NCBI RefSeq assembly: GCF_014323725.1
Contig: NZ_JABVED010000003.1
Span: 62,001 to 126,000, forward strand
Length of the DNA stretch: 64,000 bases
Reading direction: 5' to 3'
DNA from: Actinokineospora xionganensis
GTDB lineage: Bacteria > Actinomycetota > Actinomycetes > Mycobacteriales > Pseudonocardiaceae
Shown piece after piece: positions 27,321 through 36,685 of this stretch. Within the stretch, counting starts at the first letter, position 1. Each line of letters begins with the position of its first letter. The notes under the pieces were generated by a model. The model searched no databases, was not told the origin of the DNA, and worked only from the letters and a program-made list of their open reading frames with translations. The position numbers and the translations under genes are program-made.

Positions 27321-28145
27321 CTAGAACCAGCGTTCGAGGACTTGGGCTACGCCGTCTTCGGTGTGGGAGGCGGTGACTTCGTCGGCGGCGGCGATGACGG
27401 CCGCGTCGGCGTTGGCCATCGCCACGCCGTGCCCCGCCCAGCGCAGCATCTCGATGTCGTTGGGCATGTCGCCGAAGGCCACCACGGACTCCTGCGCCAC
27501 GCCCACCCGCTCGGCCACCTCGGCCAGGCCGTGGGCCTTGGTGACGCCGGGCGCCGAGATCTCGATGAGGCCGCGGTTGGTGGAGTACGTGATGTCGACG
27601 GCGTCGCCGAGCAGCTCCCCGGCGACCATCGCGATCTCGGCGCTGGTCATGTCCTCGTGTCGGATCAGCAGCTTGGTCGACAGCCTGCCAAGCAGTTCCG
27701 CCCGAGGGCGCATGTTCTGCTCGGCGTCGCCCCACGGGTTGCGGAAGCCGGGCTCGGTGGCGAAGGTGACGCCGCCGTCGTAGGGGCCGAGGTCGGCCCA
27801 CTCCGACGCGAGCCGCATTCCGGGCAGCACGCCGTCGAGGGTGTGCGCGACGTCATGCAGGAGCATCGGCTCCAGGCCGTGCACGCTCAGCACCGACGAG
27901 CTCGCGATGTCGTAGACCACCGCGCCGTTGGCGCACACGGCGTACCCGTTGAGGCCCGTGGGCTCGGCGACCGGCGGGATCCAGCGCGGCGGCCTGCCCG
28001 TGACCAGCACGAACGGGGTGCCGGATGTCAGCACGCGGTCGATCGTGGCCTGGGTGCGCGGGGTCACCGACTCGTCCACGGAAAGCAGGGTGCCGTCGAT
28101 GTCGGACGCGATGAGCCTGGGTTTCTCCACGCCTCCATACTCCAC
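27321..28145 (-). CDS. HAD-superfamily phosphatase, Cof-type
   Basis: The 274-residue protein has HAD motif I ASDIDGTLL near the N-terminus, motif II VLVTGRPP, the lysine in the STKLLI/VTKAHGL region and motif IV GDMPNDIEML. The C2-type cap lies between motifs II and III, as in Cof/YidA sugar-phosphate or nucleotide phosphatases. GTG 28145 is used as the start. It is divergent from the flavin-dependent oxidoreductase 66 bases away. The substrate is not predictable. Confidence 0.9.
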   Translation of the reverse strand: MEYGGVEKPRLIASDIDGTLLSVDESVTPRTQATIDRVLTSGTPFVLVTGRPPRWIPPVAEPTGLNGYAVCANGAVVYDIASSSVLSVHGLEPMLLHDVAHTLDGVLPGMRLASEWADLGPYDGGVTFATEPGFRNPWGDAEQNMRPRAELLGRLSTKLLIRHEDMTSAEIAMVAGELLGDAVDITYSTNRGLIEISAPGVTKAHGLAEVAERVGVAQESVVAFGDMPNDIEMLRWAGHGVAMANADAAVIAAADEVTASHTEDGVAQVLERWF

Positions 28146-28211
28146 GACCGGCCGCGATCGCTCGACGGCTTATCGACCACACGGAGCCGCCCGGTTCGCT
28201 AGGTTCGTGGC

Positions 28212-29195
28212 GTGCGAGTAGGCATCGTCATCCTCCCCGAGTACCGCTGGTGGGCCGCCGAGCCGCGTTGGCGCGGCGCCGAGACCTACGGCTTCGACCA
28301 CGCCTGGACCTACGACCACCTGGGCTGGCGCTCACTGGTCGACGGCCCGTGGTTCGACTCCATGGCCACCCTGACCGCCGCGGCGATGGTCACCGAGACC
28401 CTGCGGCTGGGCACCCTCGTGGTGTCGCCGCATTTTCGCCACCCGGTGTCCTTCGCCAGACAGGTCCTCACCGTCGACGACGTCTCCGACGGCCGCTTCA
28501 TGCTCGGCCTCGGCTCCGGCGCCACCGGCAAGGGCGGCTACGACCGCACGGTGATGGGCGAGGAGGAGATCACCCCGCGCCAGGTCACCGCCCGGTTCGG
28601 CGAGTTCGTCGAGCTGATGGACTCGGTCCTGGCCAAGCCGGTCACCGACTACCAGGGCGAGTACTACACCGCGGTCCAGGCGCGCAGCGCCCCCGGCTGC
28701 GTGCAGCGGCCGCGGGTGCCGTTCCTGGTGGGCGCGGACGGCCCGAAGGCTATGGCTGTCGCCGCGCGGCACGGCCAGGGCTGGATCACCCTGGGCCCGC
28801 ACGAGGCCGCCGACCTCGACGACTGGTGGCGCGGGGTGGGCGAGCGCGCCGAGAAGTTCGACGCGATCCTGGCCGAGCGGGGCCGCGACCGCGCGACCGT
28901 CGACCGCTACCTCAGCCTGGACGCCTCCCCGCTGTTCTCCCTGGAGAGCGTCGAGGCGTTCCGCGACCACGTCGGCCGCGCCCAGGAACTCGGCTTCACC
29001 GATGTCGTCGTGCACTGGCCACGGCCGGACGGCGTCTACGCGGGCCGCGAGAGCGTGTTGGAGCAGGTCGCGGCCGAGGTGCTGCCGACTCTCGGCGGCC
29101 GGGCGAGCCTGCTGGCCCAAAACTCCACCGAGACGAGCAACGTCATGGGGGACCCGGGCGTCTCTCTTGGCGAGGTGGACAGTTCGGAGGGGTAG
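28212..29195 (+). CDS. LLM-class (luciferase-like, F420/FMN-dependent) oxidoreductase
   Basis: This 327-residue TIM-barrel protein begins MRVGIVILPEYRW and contains AWTYDHLGW, the RLGTLVVSPHFRHPV strand and the DVSDGRFMLGLGSG segment typical of bacterial luciferase-like monooxygenases, many of which use F420 in actinobacteria. The last 25 residues are a low-complexity tail. GTG 28212 is the start. The reaction is unknown; it has no obvious link to the neighbouring cell-wall genes, and a strong terminator separates it from glf. Confidence 0.85.
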   Translation: MRVGIVILPEYRWWAAEPRWRGAETYGFDHAWTYDHLGWRSLVDGPWFDSMATLTAAAMVTETLRLGTLVVSPHFRHPVSFARQVLTVDDVSDGRFMLGLGSGATGKGGYDRTVMGEEEITPRQVTARFGEFVELMDSVLAKPVTDYQGEYYTAVQARSAPGCVQRPRVPFLVGADGPKAMAVAARHGQGWITLGPHEAADLDDWWRGVGERAEKFDAILAERGRDRATVDRYLSLDASPLFSLESVEAFRDHVGRAQELGFTDVVVHWPRPDGVYAGRESVLEQVAAEVLPTLGGRASLLAQNSTETSNVMGDPGVSLGEVDSSEG

Positions 29196-30512
<1,317 letters not shown>

Positions 30513-30516
30513 GCGC

Positions 30517-31017
30517 ATGAGCCGGGAGACCGCCGCGCTGAGCCGCGTCCAAGGTGCCATCGCCAAGCCGGCGGTGGTGAAGGCGGCGCGCGGGCTGTCG
30601 CACTTCGGTGAGCACAGCGCGGGGTGGTTCGCGCTCGGGCTGATCGGCGCGGCGGTCGACAAGCGCAGGCGCCACGACTGGCTGGCCGCCTCGGCCGGGA
30701 TCGTCGCGGCGCACGCGACGTCGATCGCGGTCAAGCGCGTCGTGCGGCGGCCCCGTCCCGAAGACCCTTCGGTGAGGGTGTTGGTCAGCACGCCGAGCAA
30801 GCTGAGCTTCCCGTCGTCGCACGCCACCTCCACGACGGCGGCCGCCGTCCTGTTCTCGGGGCTGACCGGCAGGCGGCTGGTGCCCGTGCTGGTGCCGCCG
30901 ATGCTCGTGTCCCGGTTGGTCCTCGGCGTGCATTACCCGTCCGACGTGGTCGCCGGGTCCGTGCTGGGCGCCGTGGTCGGCGGGCTCCTGCGGCGCAGGC
31001 TGAAGAAGCGCTCATGA
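30517..31017 (+). CDS. PAP2-family phosphatase, probable decaprenylphosphoryl-5-phosphoribose phosphatase
   Basis: The 166-residue membrane protein carries the three PAP2 motifs: K73-x6-R80-P81 (KRVVRRPRP), SFPSSH at 97-102 and SRLVLGVHYPSD with His139 and Asp143. Its place between glf and ubiA matches mycobacterial Rv3807c, proposed to remove the 5-phosphate from decaprenylphosphoryl-phosphoribose in the decaprenyl-phospho-arabinose route. Its stop overlaps the ubiA start (ATGA). The role rests on context, since PAP2 sequence alone does not give the substrate. Confidence 0.88.
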   Translation: MSRETAALSRVQGAIAKPAVVKAARGLSHFGEHSAGWFALGLIGAAVDKRRRHDWLAASAGIVAAHATSIAVKRVVRRPRPEDPSVRVLVSTPSKLSFPSSHATSTTAAAVLFSGLTGRRLVPVLVPPMLVSRLVLGVHYPSDVVAGSVLGAVVGGLLRRRLKKRS

Positions 31018-31913
31018 GCGAGGTGGCGGCGGTGGCCAAGCCCGGGCTGGTCAGCGGGCTCCTGCGCACGGCTCGACCGCGCCAGTGGGTCAAGAACGTC
31101 CTGGTCCTGGCGGCCCCGTTCGCGGGCAACCGGATCTTCGAGGGCCCGGTACTGCTCGACGCCGCACTGGCGTTCGCGGCGTTCTGCCTGGTGTCGTCGG
31201 CGGTCTACCTGGTGAACGACGCCATCGACGTCGAGGCCGACCGCGCGCACCCCACCAAGCGCAACCGCCCGATCGCCGCGGGAATCGTGCCGGTCCGGCT
31301 CGCGTACCTCACCGCCGCGGTGCTGCTGGTGGCCTCGTTGGCGCTGGGCCTGCTCACCGGGTGGCCGCTGGTGATCGTGCTGGCCGTCTACGCCGGGGTG
31401 CAACTCGCCTACTGCCTGGGCCTCAAGCACCAGCCGGTGATCGACCTGTGCATCGTGGCATCGGGCTTCCTGCTGCGGGCGATCGCGGGCGGTGCCGCGG
31501 CCGGTATCGCGCTGTCCCAGTGGTTCCTGCTGGTGGCGGCGTTCGGTTCGCTGTTCATGGTGGCGGGCAAGCGGTACGCCGAGGTCGTGCTGTTCGAGAA
31601 GACCGGCGCCAAGATCCGTGAGTCGCTGCGCAAGTACTCGTCGAGCTACCTGCGGTTCGTGTGGGCCACCTCGGCCGCCATCATGATCACCACGTATTCG
31701 CTGTGGGCGTTCGAGATCCGCGAGCGCAGCCCGAACCACTCGGTGTGGGCGGTCATCTCGATCGTCCCGTTCGTCATCGCGGTCCTGCGCTACGCCGTCG
31801 ACGTCGACCAGGGCGGGGCGGGCGAGCCGGAGGACATCGCTCTGAAGGACCGTGTGCTGCAGGTCCTCGGCGCTTCCTGGGTCGCGTGTCTGGCCCTGTC
31901 GGTCTACCTCTGA
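31014..31913 (+). CDS. ubiA: Decaprenyl-phosphate phosphoribosyltransferase (DPPR synthase), UbiA family
   Basis: This 299-residue polytopic prenyltransferase-fold enzyme transfers 5-phosphoribose from PRPP to decaprenyl phosphate, the committed step to decaprenyl-phospho-arabinose. The metal-binding NDAIDVEAD is at 68-76 (N68, D69, D72, D76), and the second polar block is YCLGLKHQPVIDLC. RPRQWVKN near the N-terminus is also typical of the mycobacterial enzyme Rv3806c (about 302 residues). About nine membrane helices are visible. It is the last gene of the glf operon and is followed at once by a perfect 18-bp hairpin. Confidence 0.94.
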   Translation: MSEVAAVAKPGLVSGLLRTARPRQWVKNVLVLAAPFAGNRIFEGPVLLDAALAFAAFCLVSSAVYLVNDAIDVEADRAHPTKRNRPIAAGIVPVRLAYLTAAVLLVASLALGLLTGWPLVIVLAVYAGVQLAYCLGLKHQPVIDLCIVASGFLLRAIAGGAAAGIALSQWFLLVAAFGSLFMVAGKRYAEVVLFEKTGAKIRESLRKYSSSYLRFVWATSAAIMITTYSLWAFEIRERSPNHSVWAVISIVPFVIAVLRYAVDVDQGGAGEPEDIALKDRVLQVLGASWVACLALSVYL

Positions 31914-31914
31914 C

Positions 31915-31955
31915 CATGGTGATGGGGCGCCCCCCTCGGGCGCCCCATCACCATG
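31915..31955. terminator. Perfect hairpin terminator after ubiA
   Basis: Arms 31915-31932 and 31938-31955 are an exact 18-bp inverted repeat (CATGGTGATGGGGCGCCC) with a 5-base loop, starting 2 bases after the ubiA stop. Confidence 0.9.
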
Positions 31956-31978
31956 TCGGGGTCAGAACCGCGCGCTGA

Positions 31979-32053
31979 TCATGGCCGTGCGACGGATCCG
32001 GCGAGCATGGCCGCGGCGGTGGCGCGGCGGGCGAGCTTGGACTGTTTCGACAT
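31979..32053 (-). CDS. Possible 24-residue basic peptide gene
   Basis: An ATG at 32051-32053 has a perfect AAGGAG (32064-32069) 10 bases upstream, inside the end of the upstream NlpC/P60-like gene whose stop is at 32058. The frame encodes a short basic, Ala-rich peptide (MSKQSKLARRATAAAMLAGS then four residues) and ends at 31979. It looks like the beginning of a signal or membrane peptide. It may be a real leader or microprotein, the remains of a longer gene, or chance; the ribosome site is the main support. Confidence 0.35.
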   Translation of the reverse strand: MSKQSKLARRATAAAMLAGSVARP

Positions 32054-32057
32054 GGGG

Positions 32058-32564
32058 TCAGATCTCCTTGCGGGTGGCGGCGGTCAAGCCGCTCGGTGTG
32101 ATGAGCGAATGGCGGTGGGGCGTGTACAGCTCCCCGCATCGCTCATAGGGAAAGGGAATGCGGCGGAGCACGGTGCCGGTCTCGCCTGACTGCTCGAACC
32201 CCCAGTACGCGGTCCGTTGGCTGGTGGCCCACTCATGGAAGATCGTCACGTGCCGGGTGAGGTTGGTGCCCTCTGTCCGCAGCAGGACGTCGCCCGCGAC
32301 CAACTCGTCCTTGGTGATCAGCGAACTGATCCGGGCGAGTCCGATCGTGTCGAGGCCGCCGTGGCGATTGAGCGGTACCCCAGGTAGGCCCCAGGCCATC
32401 GAGACATAGCCCGAGCAGTCAGTGCGGTAGATCCCGTACTCGTTCTGGTGGAACTTGCTTTGGCTGTAGGGAACCGAAGGCCGAAGCCAGCTCTCCGCGC
32501 GCTCGACGATCTCGCTACGGCGGATCGGCCTGCCGTGGGCGAGGTCCCGGTGCGCGATGGACAT
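32058..32564 (-). CDS. NlpC/P60-like cysteine peptidase-fold protein
   Basis: The product of about 168 residues has YRTDCSGYVSMAWGLP, in which the Cys of DCSGYV is the usual NlpC/P60 nucleophile, and RHVTIFHEW, where the His would be the catalytic base. ATG 32564 is chosen; the frame is open 31 codons further to a TTG but without homology. No signal peptide is seen, which is unusual for a cell-wall hydrolase of this fold, so it may act on an intracellular amide or be exported another way. It lies downstream of the SARP regulator on the same strand, 113 bases away. Confidence 0.72.
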   Translation of the reverse strand: MSIAHRDLAHGRPIRRSEIVERAESWLRPSVPYSQSKFHQNEYGIYRTDCSGYVSMAWGLPGVPLNRHGGLDTIGLARISSLITKDELVAGDVLLRTEGTNLTRHVTIFHEWATSQRTAYWGFEQSGETGTVLRRIPFPYERCGELYTPHRHSLITPSGLTAATRKEI

Positions 32565-32677
32565 GTCGTGGTGACCCGTTCTCGTGTCGTCGTTTCCCTG
32601 ACACGCGAAGAGTCGCGGACGCCCCTGCAACCGGGCTCCAAGTCCGCTTGAGGCCAAGCCCGATACCTACAGAAAAC

Positions 32678-35600
32678 CTATAAGCGGGCCTGGAGCCGCA
32701 CGTGGTCGCGCCAGTCGGCCGGGGTGAGGTCCTCGATCTCGGCCAGCTCGCGGGCGCCGGTCTGGGCGAACAGCTCGCGGGCGCGCGCCCAGTGCTCGTC
32801 GGCGCGCTCCGGGTCGGCGGCGGCGAGATCGCGCAGCGTCCGGGCCTGCCACAGGGGCAGCTCCAGCTCCGACCACTTGGCGAGCGCGTCGAGCAGCGCC
32901 TCCCGCGCGCGGGGAAGCTCGCCCAGCGCGAGGTGCAGTTCCCCGACCGTTCGGGTCATCAGGGCGCCGCCGAACCGGTCGCACTGGGCGGTGCAGATCC
33001 GCAGGCACGCGGCGAGGGCGTCGGCGACGCCGTCGGTTTCGCCCATGCGCAGCCGGGCCTTGGCCCAGGACTGCCGGGCGTAGATCGCCCCGAGTTCGTC
33101 GCCCGCCTCGAGCAGCAGTCGGGCGGCTTCGGCGCTCAGGTCCACGGCTTCGGCGTACTCGCCGGCCGCGCGGTGGCACAGGCTCAGCCCGCGCAGCGCC
33201 AGCGCTTCGCCGCGGCGGTCGTCGATCTTCTGGTACAGCTCGACGCAGCGCCGGAACTGGCTCGCCGCGGAGTCCAGGTCGCCGTGGTCGCGGCTGATCG
33301 CGCCCAGCCCGTAGCGGGCGGCCGCGAGCACCGGGTCGTCCCCGTTCGCCTCGGCCGACTCGGCGGCGGCGGTGAGGTCGCGCTGGGCGTCGGCGAACTG
33401 GGCCAGGTCGCGGCGCACGGTCCCGATGCCGACCAGGGCGACGGCCCGGGTGCCGTCGTCGCCGATGGTCTCGGCGTGGCCGAGGGCCTGCTCGAAGTGG
33501 TCGAGCGCGGTGGGGAAGTCGTCCTTCTCGTAGTAGAGCTGACCGAGACCGGCCAACACGACCGCTTCGGCCTGGCGGTCGTTGTTGCAGCGCGCGGCGC
33601 GCAGGGCGACCTCGTGCGTGCGCTGCCAGCCGTCGAACTCGTTGCGCGCCGCGAAGGGCGAGGACAGCAGCGAGGTGATCAGCAGCGTCGTCATGCCGTC
33701 GATGCCGAGGTCGTGGGCCCGTTCGACGGCGCGCACCACCGCGGCGGTCTCGGATTTGAGCCAGTTGGTGGGCTCGGCCTCGGTCTCCTCGATCAACCGG
33801 GGGTCGACGTCGACGTTGGACGTCAGCGCCGGGCGCAGCCCCAGGGTGACCCGCGGCAGTTTGCGGGACCCCGCCTCGACCAGCGCCATCCAGGTGGCCA
33901 GCGTGCGCGACACCGCCGCGGCGATCAGGTCCGACGGCTCGTCGCCGACCGCGTGCTCGGCACCGAAGAGCTGCACCAGGTCGTGGAAGCGGTAGCGGAC
34001 CCGGCCGATGGCGTCGACGCCCGCGACGTCGAGCAGCCGCAGCTCGACGAGCTGCTCGACGATGTCCTCGGCGTCCTCCAAGGACACGTCGAGCAGCGGC
34101 GCGGCCAGCCACCAGCCGAAATCGGGCAGGTCGAGCAGGCACAGCAGGTGGAACGCGCGCCGCTGGACGTCGTCGAGCTCGGTGTAGTTGAGCCGCAGGC
34201 TCGACCGGATCGCCAGGTCGCCGATGGCCAGCTCGTCGAGCCTGCGGTGCTCGTCGGACAGCCGCGAGGCCAGTGACTTGAGCGGCCAGTGCGGCCGGGC
34301 GAGCAGCTTCGCCGCCGCCGCCCGGATGGCCAGCGGGATGCCGCCGCACAGGTCGGCGATCCGCTCGGCCTCGGCCCGCTGGGACTCGACCCGGTCCGCG
34401 CCGATGATGTTGCCGAGCATCTCGACCCCGGCGGCGGTGTCGAAGAAGTCGAGCTCGACCGGCTCGATGCCCTGCAGACCGGCGAGCCGCGACCGGCTGG
34501 TGATGATCACCAGGCAGTTCGCGTCGCCGGGCAGCAGCGGCCGGACCTGCTGTTCCTCGCGGGCGTTGTCCAGGACGATCACGAGCTTGCGGCCCGCCAC
34601 CTTCCGCCGGTACAGCTCGACCCGGTCGTCGAGGGTCGCGGGCAGATCGGCCCCGGTGACCCCGAAGGCGCCGAGGAACCGCCCCAGCACCTCGAACGCG
34701 CCGAGGTCGCGGTCGGACCCGCGCAGGTCGGCGAACAGCTGCCCGTCCGGGTAATGCGTGCGCAGCAGGTGCGCGGCGTGGATGGCCAGCGTGGACTTCC
34801 CCGCACCGCCGAACCCGGAGATCACCACGGTCGGCACCGCCGTGCGCGCGCTGTCGGGCTCGCCGAAGGCCAGCACGGTCGCCAGCGGCTCGTCGCGGCC
34901 GGTGAAGTCGCCGATGTCGGGCGGCAGCAACCGGGGCACGGGCGCCTCGCTGGGCCGCGGGGCGGGCACGACGCGCGCGGCCACGGGCGCGCGCGGTGTC
35001 GTGGCCAGCGGCCGGAGGGTGCCGTCGAGGATGGAACTCTGCAGCTCACGCAGCTTCTCACCGGGTTCGAGCCCCAGCTCGTCGAGCAGTTGCGTCCGGC
35101 CCTCGCGGTAGACCTCAAGGGCGTCGGCCTGCCGTCCGCTCTCGAACAGCGACCGCATCAGCAGCCCACGCGACTCCTCGCGCAGCGGGTGGTTGGCGAC
35201 CAGTCGGCGAAGCTGGTCGGCGACCTCCTCGGCGCGGCCCGCCACGAGCTTGCACCGGGCCAGCCCCTCCTCGGCGCCGAGCCGCTCCTGGATGAGCCGG
35301 TCGCTTTGTGACCGCGTGAACCCGGAGTCGACGCCGCCGAACGGCAGCCCACGCCACAGCCCGACGGCCGCCGCGAACTCGCGTGCCGCCGTCTCGTAGT
35401 CCCCGCCGCGCTCAGCCTGCCGGGCCGCGCCCACGTGCGCGGCGAAGTCCTCCAGGTCGCTGTCGCCGTGTCCCACGTCGAGCAGGTAGCCGGGCGCGCG
35501 CGTGACCAGGACGCCCTTGCGGCCCACCGCGGCGAAACCGCGACGAAGGCTGGAGACGTACGTGTGGACCAGCGCGGTCGCCGATTGCGGCGGGTCGCCG

Positions 35601-35752
35601 TCCCAGATCCGGTCGATCAGCCGTTCGATGGGCACGACTTGCCGTGCCTGCAACAGCAGCACCGACAGCAGCGCCTTGGGCTTCGGGCCGCCCAGCGTGA
35701 CAGGTGTGTCGTCGGCCCGGATTTCGACCGGACCCAACACCAGGATGCGCAC
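32678..35752 (-). CDS. SARP/AfsR-type transcriptional regulator with NB-ARC and TPR domains
   Basis: This is a 1024-residue protein. Residues 1-95 form an OmpR-like winged helix starting VRILVLGPVEI, and ~96-245 the bacterial transcriptional activator domain. A linker leads to an NB-ARC ATPase (~270-600) with P-loop ISGFGGAGKSTLA near 312-324 and LVIVLDNA as Walker B. The C-terminal ~300 residues are tetratricopeptide repeats. This is the AfsR layout, in which nucleotide binding and TPR ligands control DNA binding. GTG 35752 has GGGGGAA just upstream; a TTG seven codons earlier is less likely. It lies between the ubiA and dprE operons. Its targets are unknown. Confidence 0.92.
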   Translation of the reverse strand: MRILVLGPVEIRADDTPVTLGGPKPKALLSVLLLQARQVVPIERLIDRIWDGDPPQSATALVHTYVSSLRRGFAAVGRKGVLVTRAPGYLLDVGHGDSDLEDFAAHVGAARQAERGGDYETAAREFAAAVGLWRGLPFGGVDSGFTRSQSDRLIQERLGAEEGLARCKLVAGRAEEVADQLRRLVANHPLREESRGLLMRSLFESGRQADALEVYREGRTQLLDELGLEPGEKLRELQSSILDGTLRPLATTPRAPVAARVVPAPRPSEAPVPRLLPPDIGDFTGRDEPLATVLAFGEPDSARTAVPTVVISGFGGAGKSTLAIHAAHLLRTHYPDGQLFADLRGSDRDLGAFEVLGRFLGAFGVTGADLPATLDDRVELYRRKVAGRKLVIVLDNAREEQQVRPLLPGDANCLVIITSRSRLAGLQGIEPVELDFFDTAAGVEMLGNIIGADRVESQRAEAERIADLCGGIPLAIRAAAAKLLARPHWPLKSLASRLSDEHRRLDELAIGDLAIRSSLRLNYTELDDVQRRAFHLLCLLDLPDFGWWLAAPLLDVSLEDAEDIVEQLVELRLLDVAGVDAIGRVRYRFHDLVQLFGAEHAVGDEPSDLIAAAVSRTLATWMALVEAGSRKLPRVTLGLRPALTSNVDVDPRLIEETEAEPTNWLKSETAAVVRAVERAHDLGIDGMTTLLITSLLSSPFAARNEFDGWQRTHEVALRAARCNNDRQAEAVVLAGLGQLYYEKDDFPTALDHFEQALGHAETIGDDGTRAVALVGIGTVRRDLAQFADAQRDLTAAAESAEANGDDPVLAAARYGLGAISRDHGDLDSAASQFRRCVELYQKIDDRRGEALALRGLSLCHRAAGEYAEAVDLSAEAARLLLEAGDELGAIYARQSWAKARLRMGETDGVADALAACLRICTAQCDRFGGALMTRTVGELHLALGELPRAREALLDALAKWSELELPLWQARTLRDLAAADPERADEHWARARELFAQTGARELAEIEDLTPADWRDHVRLQARL

Positions 35753-35865
35753 AAGTTCCCCCAGTGTGCTCAAACCCTATTGGTTCGATTTTGGCACACC
35801 CGAGGGCCGTTTCGGCGACTTGGTGAATACCACTTTCACAGCCGACGACCGGCCCTGACGGTGCG

Positions 35866-36639
35866 TCAGATGGGCAGCTTGCGGAAGATCGGCCGCGGGA
35901 TGTGTCGCAGCACCGACATCACCGCGCGCCACTGGCCGGGGGCCCACACCAGGTCGCGGCGCCTGCGGACGGCGTCGACGACGATCTCGGCGACCTTGTC
36001 CGGGGTGGTCGCCATGGGGGCGGCCTTGAGGCCCTCGGTCATCTTGGTGTGGACGAATCCCGGGCGCACCACCGTGACGTGGATGCCGTCGGGCCGCAGC
36101 GCCTCGCCCAGACCGAGGTAGAAGCCGTCGAAGCCCGCCTTGGTCGAGCCGTAGACGAAGTTGGACCGGCGGACCCGCTCACCGGCCACAGAGGACAGTG
36201 CGACGATCGAGCCGTGGCCCTGCTCGCGCAGCCGCTCGGCGAGCGCGATGCCCAGTGACACTGGGGCGGTGTAGTTGACCTGGGCCAGCTCGACCCCGGT
36301 GGCGTGGTCCTGCCAGGCCTGCTCCGGGTCGCCGAGCAGACCGAAGGCGATCACGGCGACGTCGATGTCGCCGTCGGCGAAGGCCTGCTCGACGACACCG
36401 GGGTGCGAGTCGATGTCCTTGGCGTCGAACGGGATCGTGCGGACCGTCGCGCCGAGGCCGCGCAGCTTCTCGGCGGCGGCGTCGAGCCGCTCGGACGGAC
36501 GGGCCGCGAGGACGACCGTCAGCGGGGCCTGGCGGGCGTAGTTCTCCGCGACGGCCAGGCCGATCTCGGAGGTGCCGCCGAGCAGGAGCAAGGACTGGGG
36601 AGTGCCGACTGCGTTGATCAATGTCCGAGCCTTCGCCAT
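35866..36639 (-). CDS. dprE2: Decaprenylphospho-2-keto-ribose reductase DprE2
   Basis: This 257-residue short-chain dehydrogenase reduces the 2-keto intermediate made by DprE1 to decaprenyl-phospho-arabinose with NAD(P)H. The cofactor motif GGTSEIG is at 21-27, the catalytic Tyr163 and Lys167 are in YGSTK, and the Ser is in IVALSSVAG. The length matches the mycobacterial enzyme (254). ATG 36639 is preferred over a TTG six codons upstream. It follows dprE1 on the same strand, with 46 bases between them, as in mycobacteria. Confidence 0.94.
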   Translation of the reverse strand: MAKARTLINAVGTPQSLLLLGGTSEIGLAVAENYARQAPLTVVLAARPSERLDAAAEKLRGLGATVRTIPFDAKDIDSHPGVVEQAFADGDIDVAVIAFGLLGDPEQAWQDHATGVELAQVNYTAPVSLGIALAERLREQGHGSIVALSSVAGERVRRSNFVYGSTKAGFDGFYLGLGEALRPDGIHVTVVRPGFVHTKMTEGLKAAPMATTPDKVAEIVVDAVRRRRDLVWAPGQWRAVMSVLRHIPRPIFRKLPI

Positions 36640-36685
36640 TCGTTGTGTCGAGTACAAAGCGTCGACTGTGTTAATGCTGTGTCCA

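Noticed and set aside
32702-34276. A 524-codon plus-strand frame opposite the SARP regulator
   Set aside because: The SARP-NB-ARC-TPR domains on the minus strand are unambiguous; the plus frame is Gly/Gln/Arg-rich shadow.
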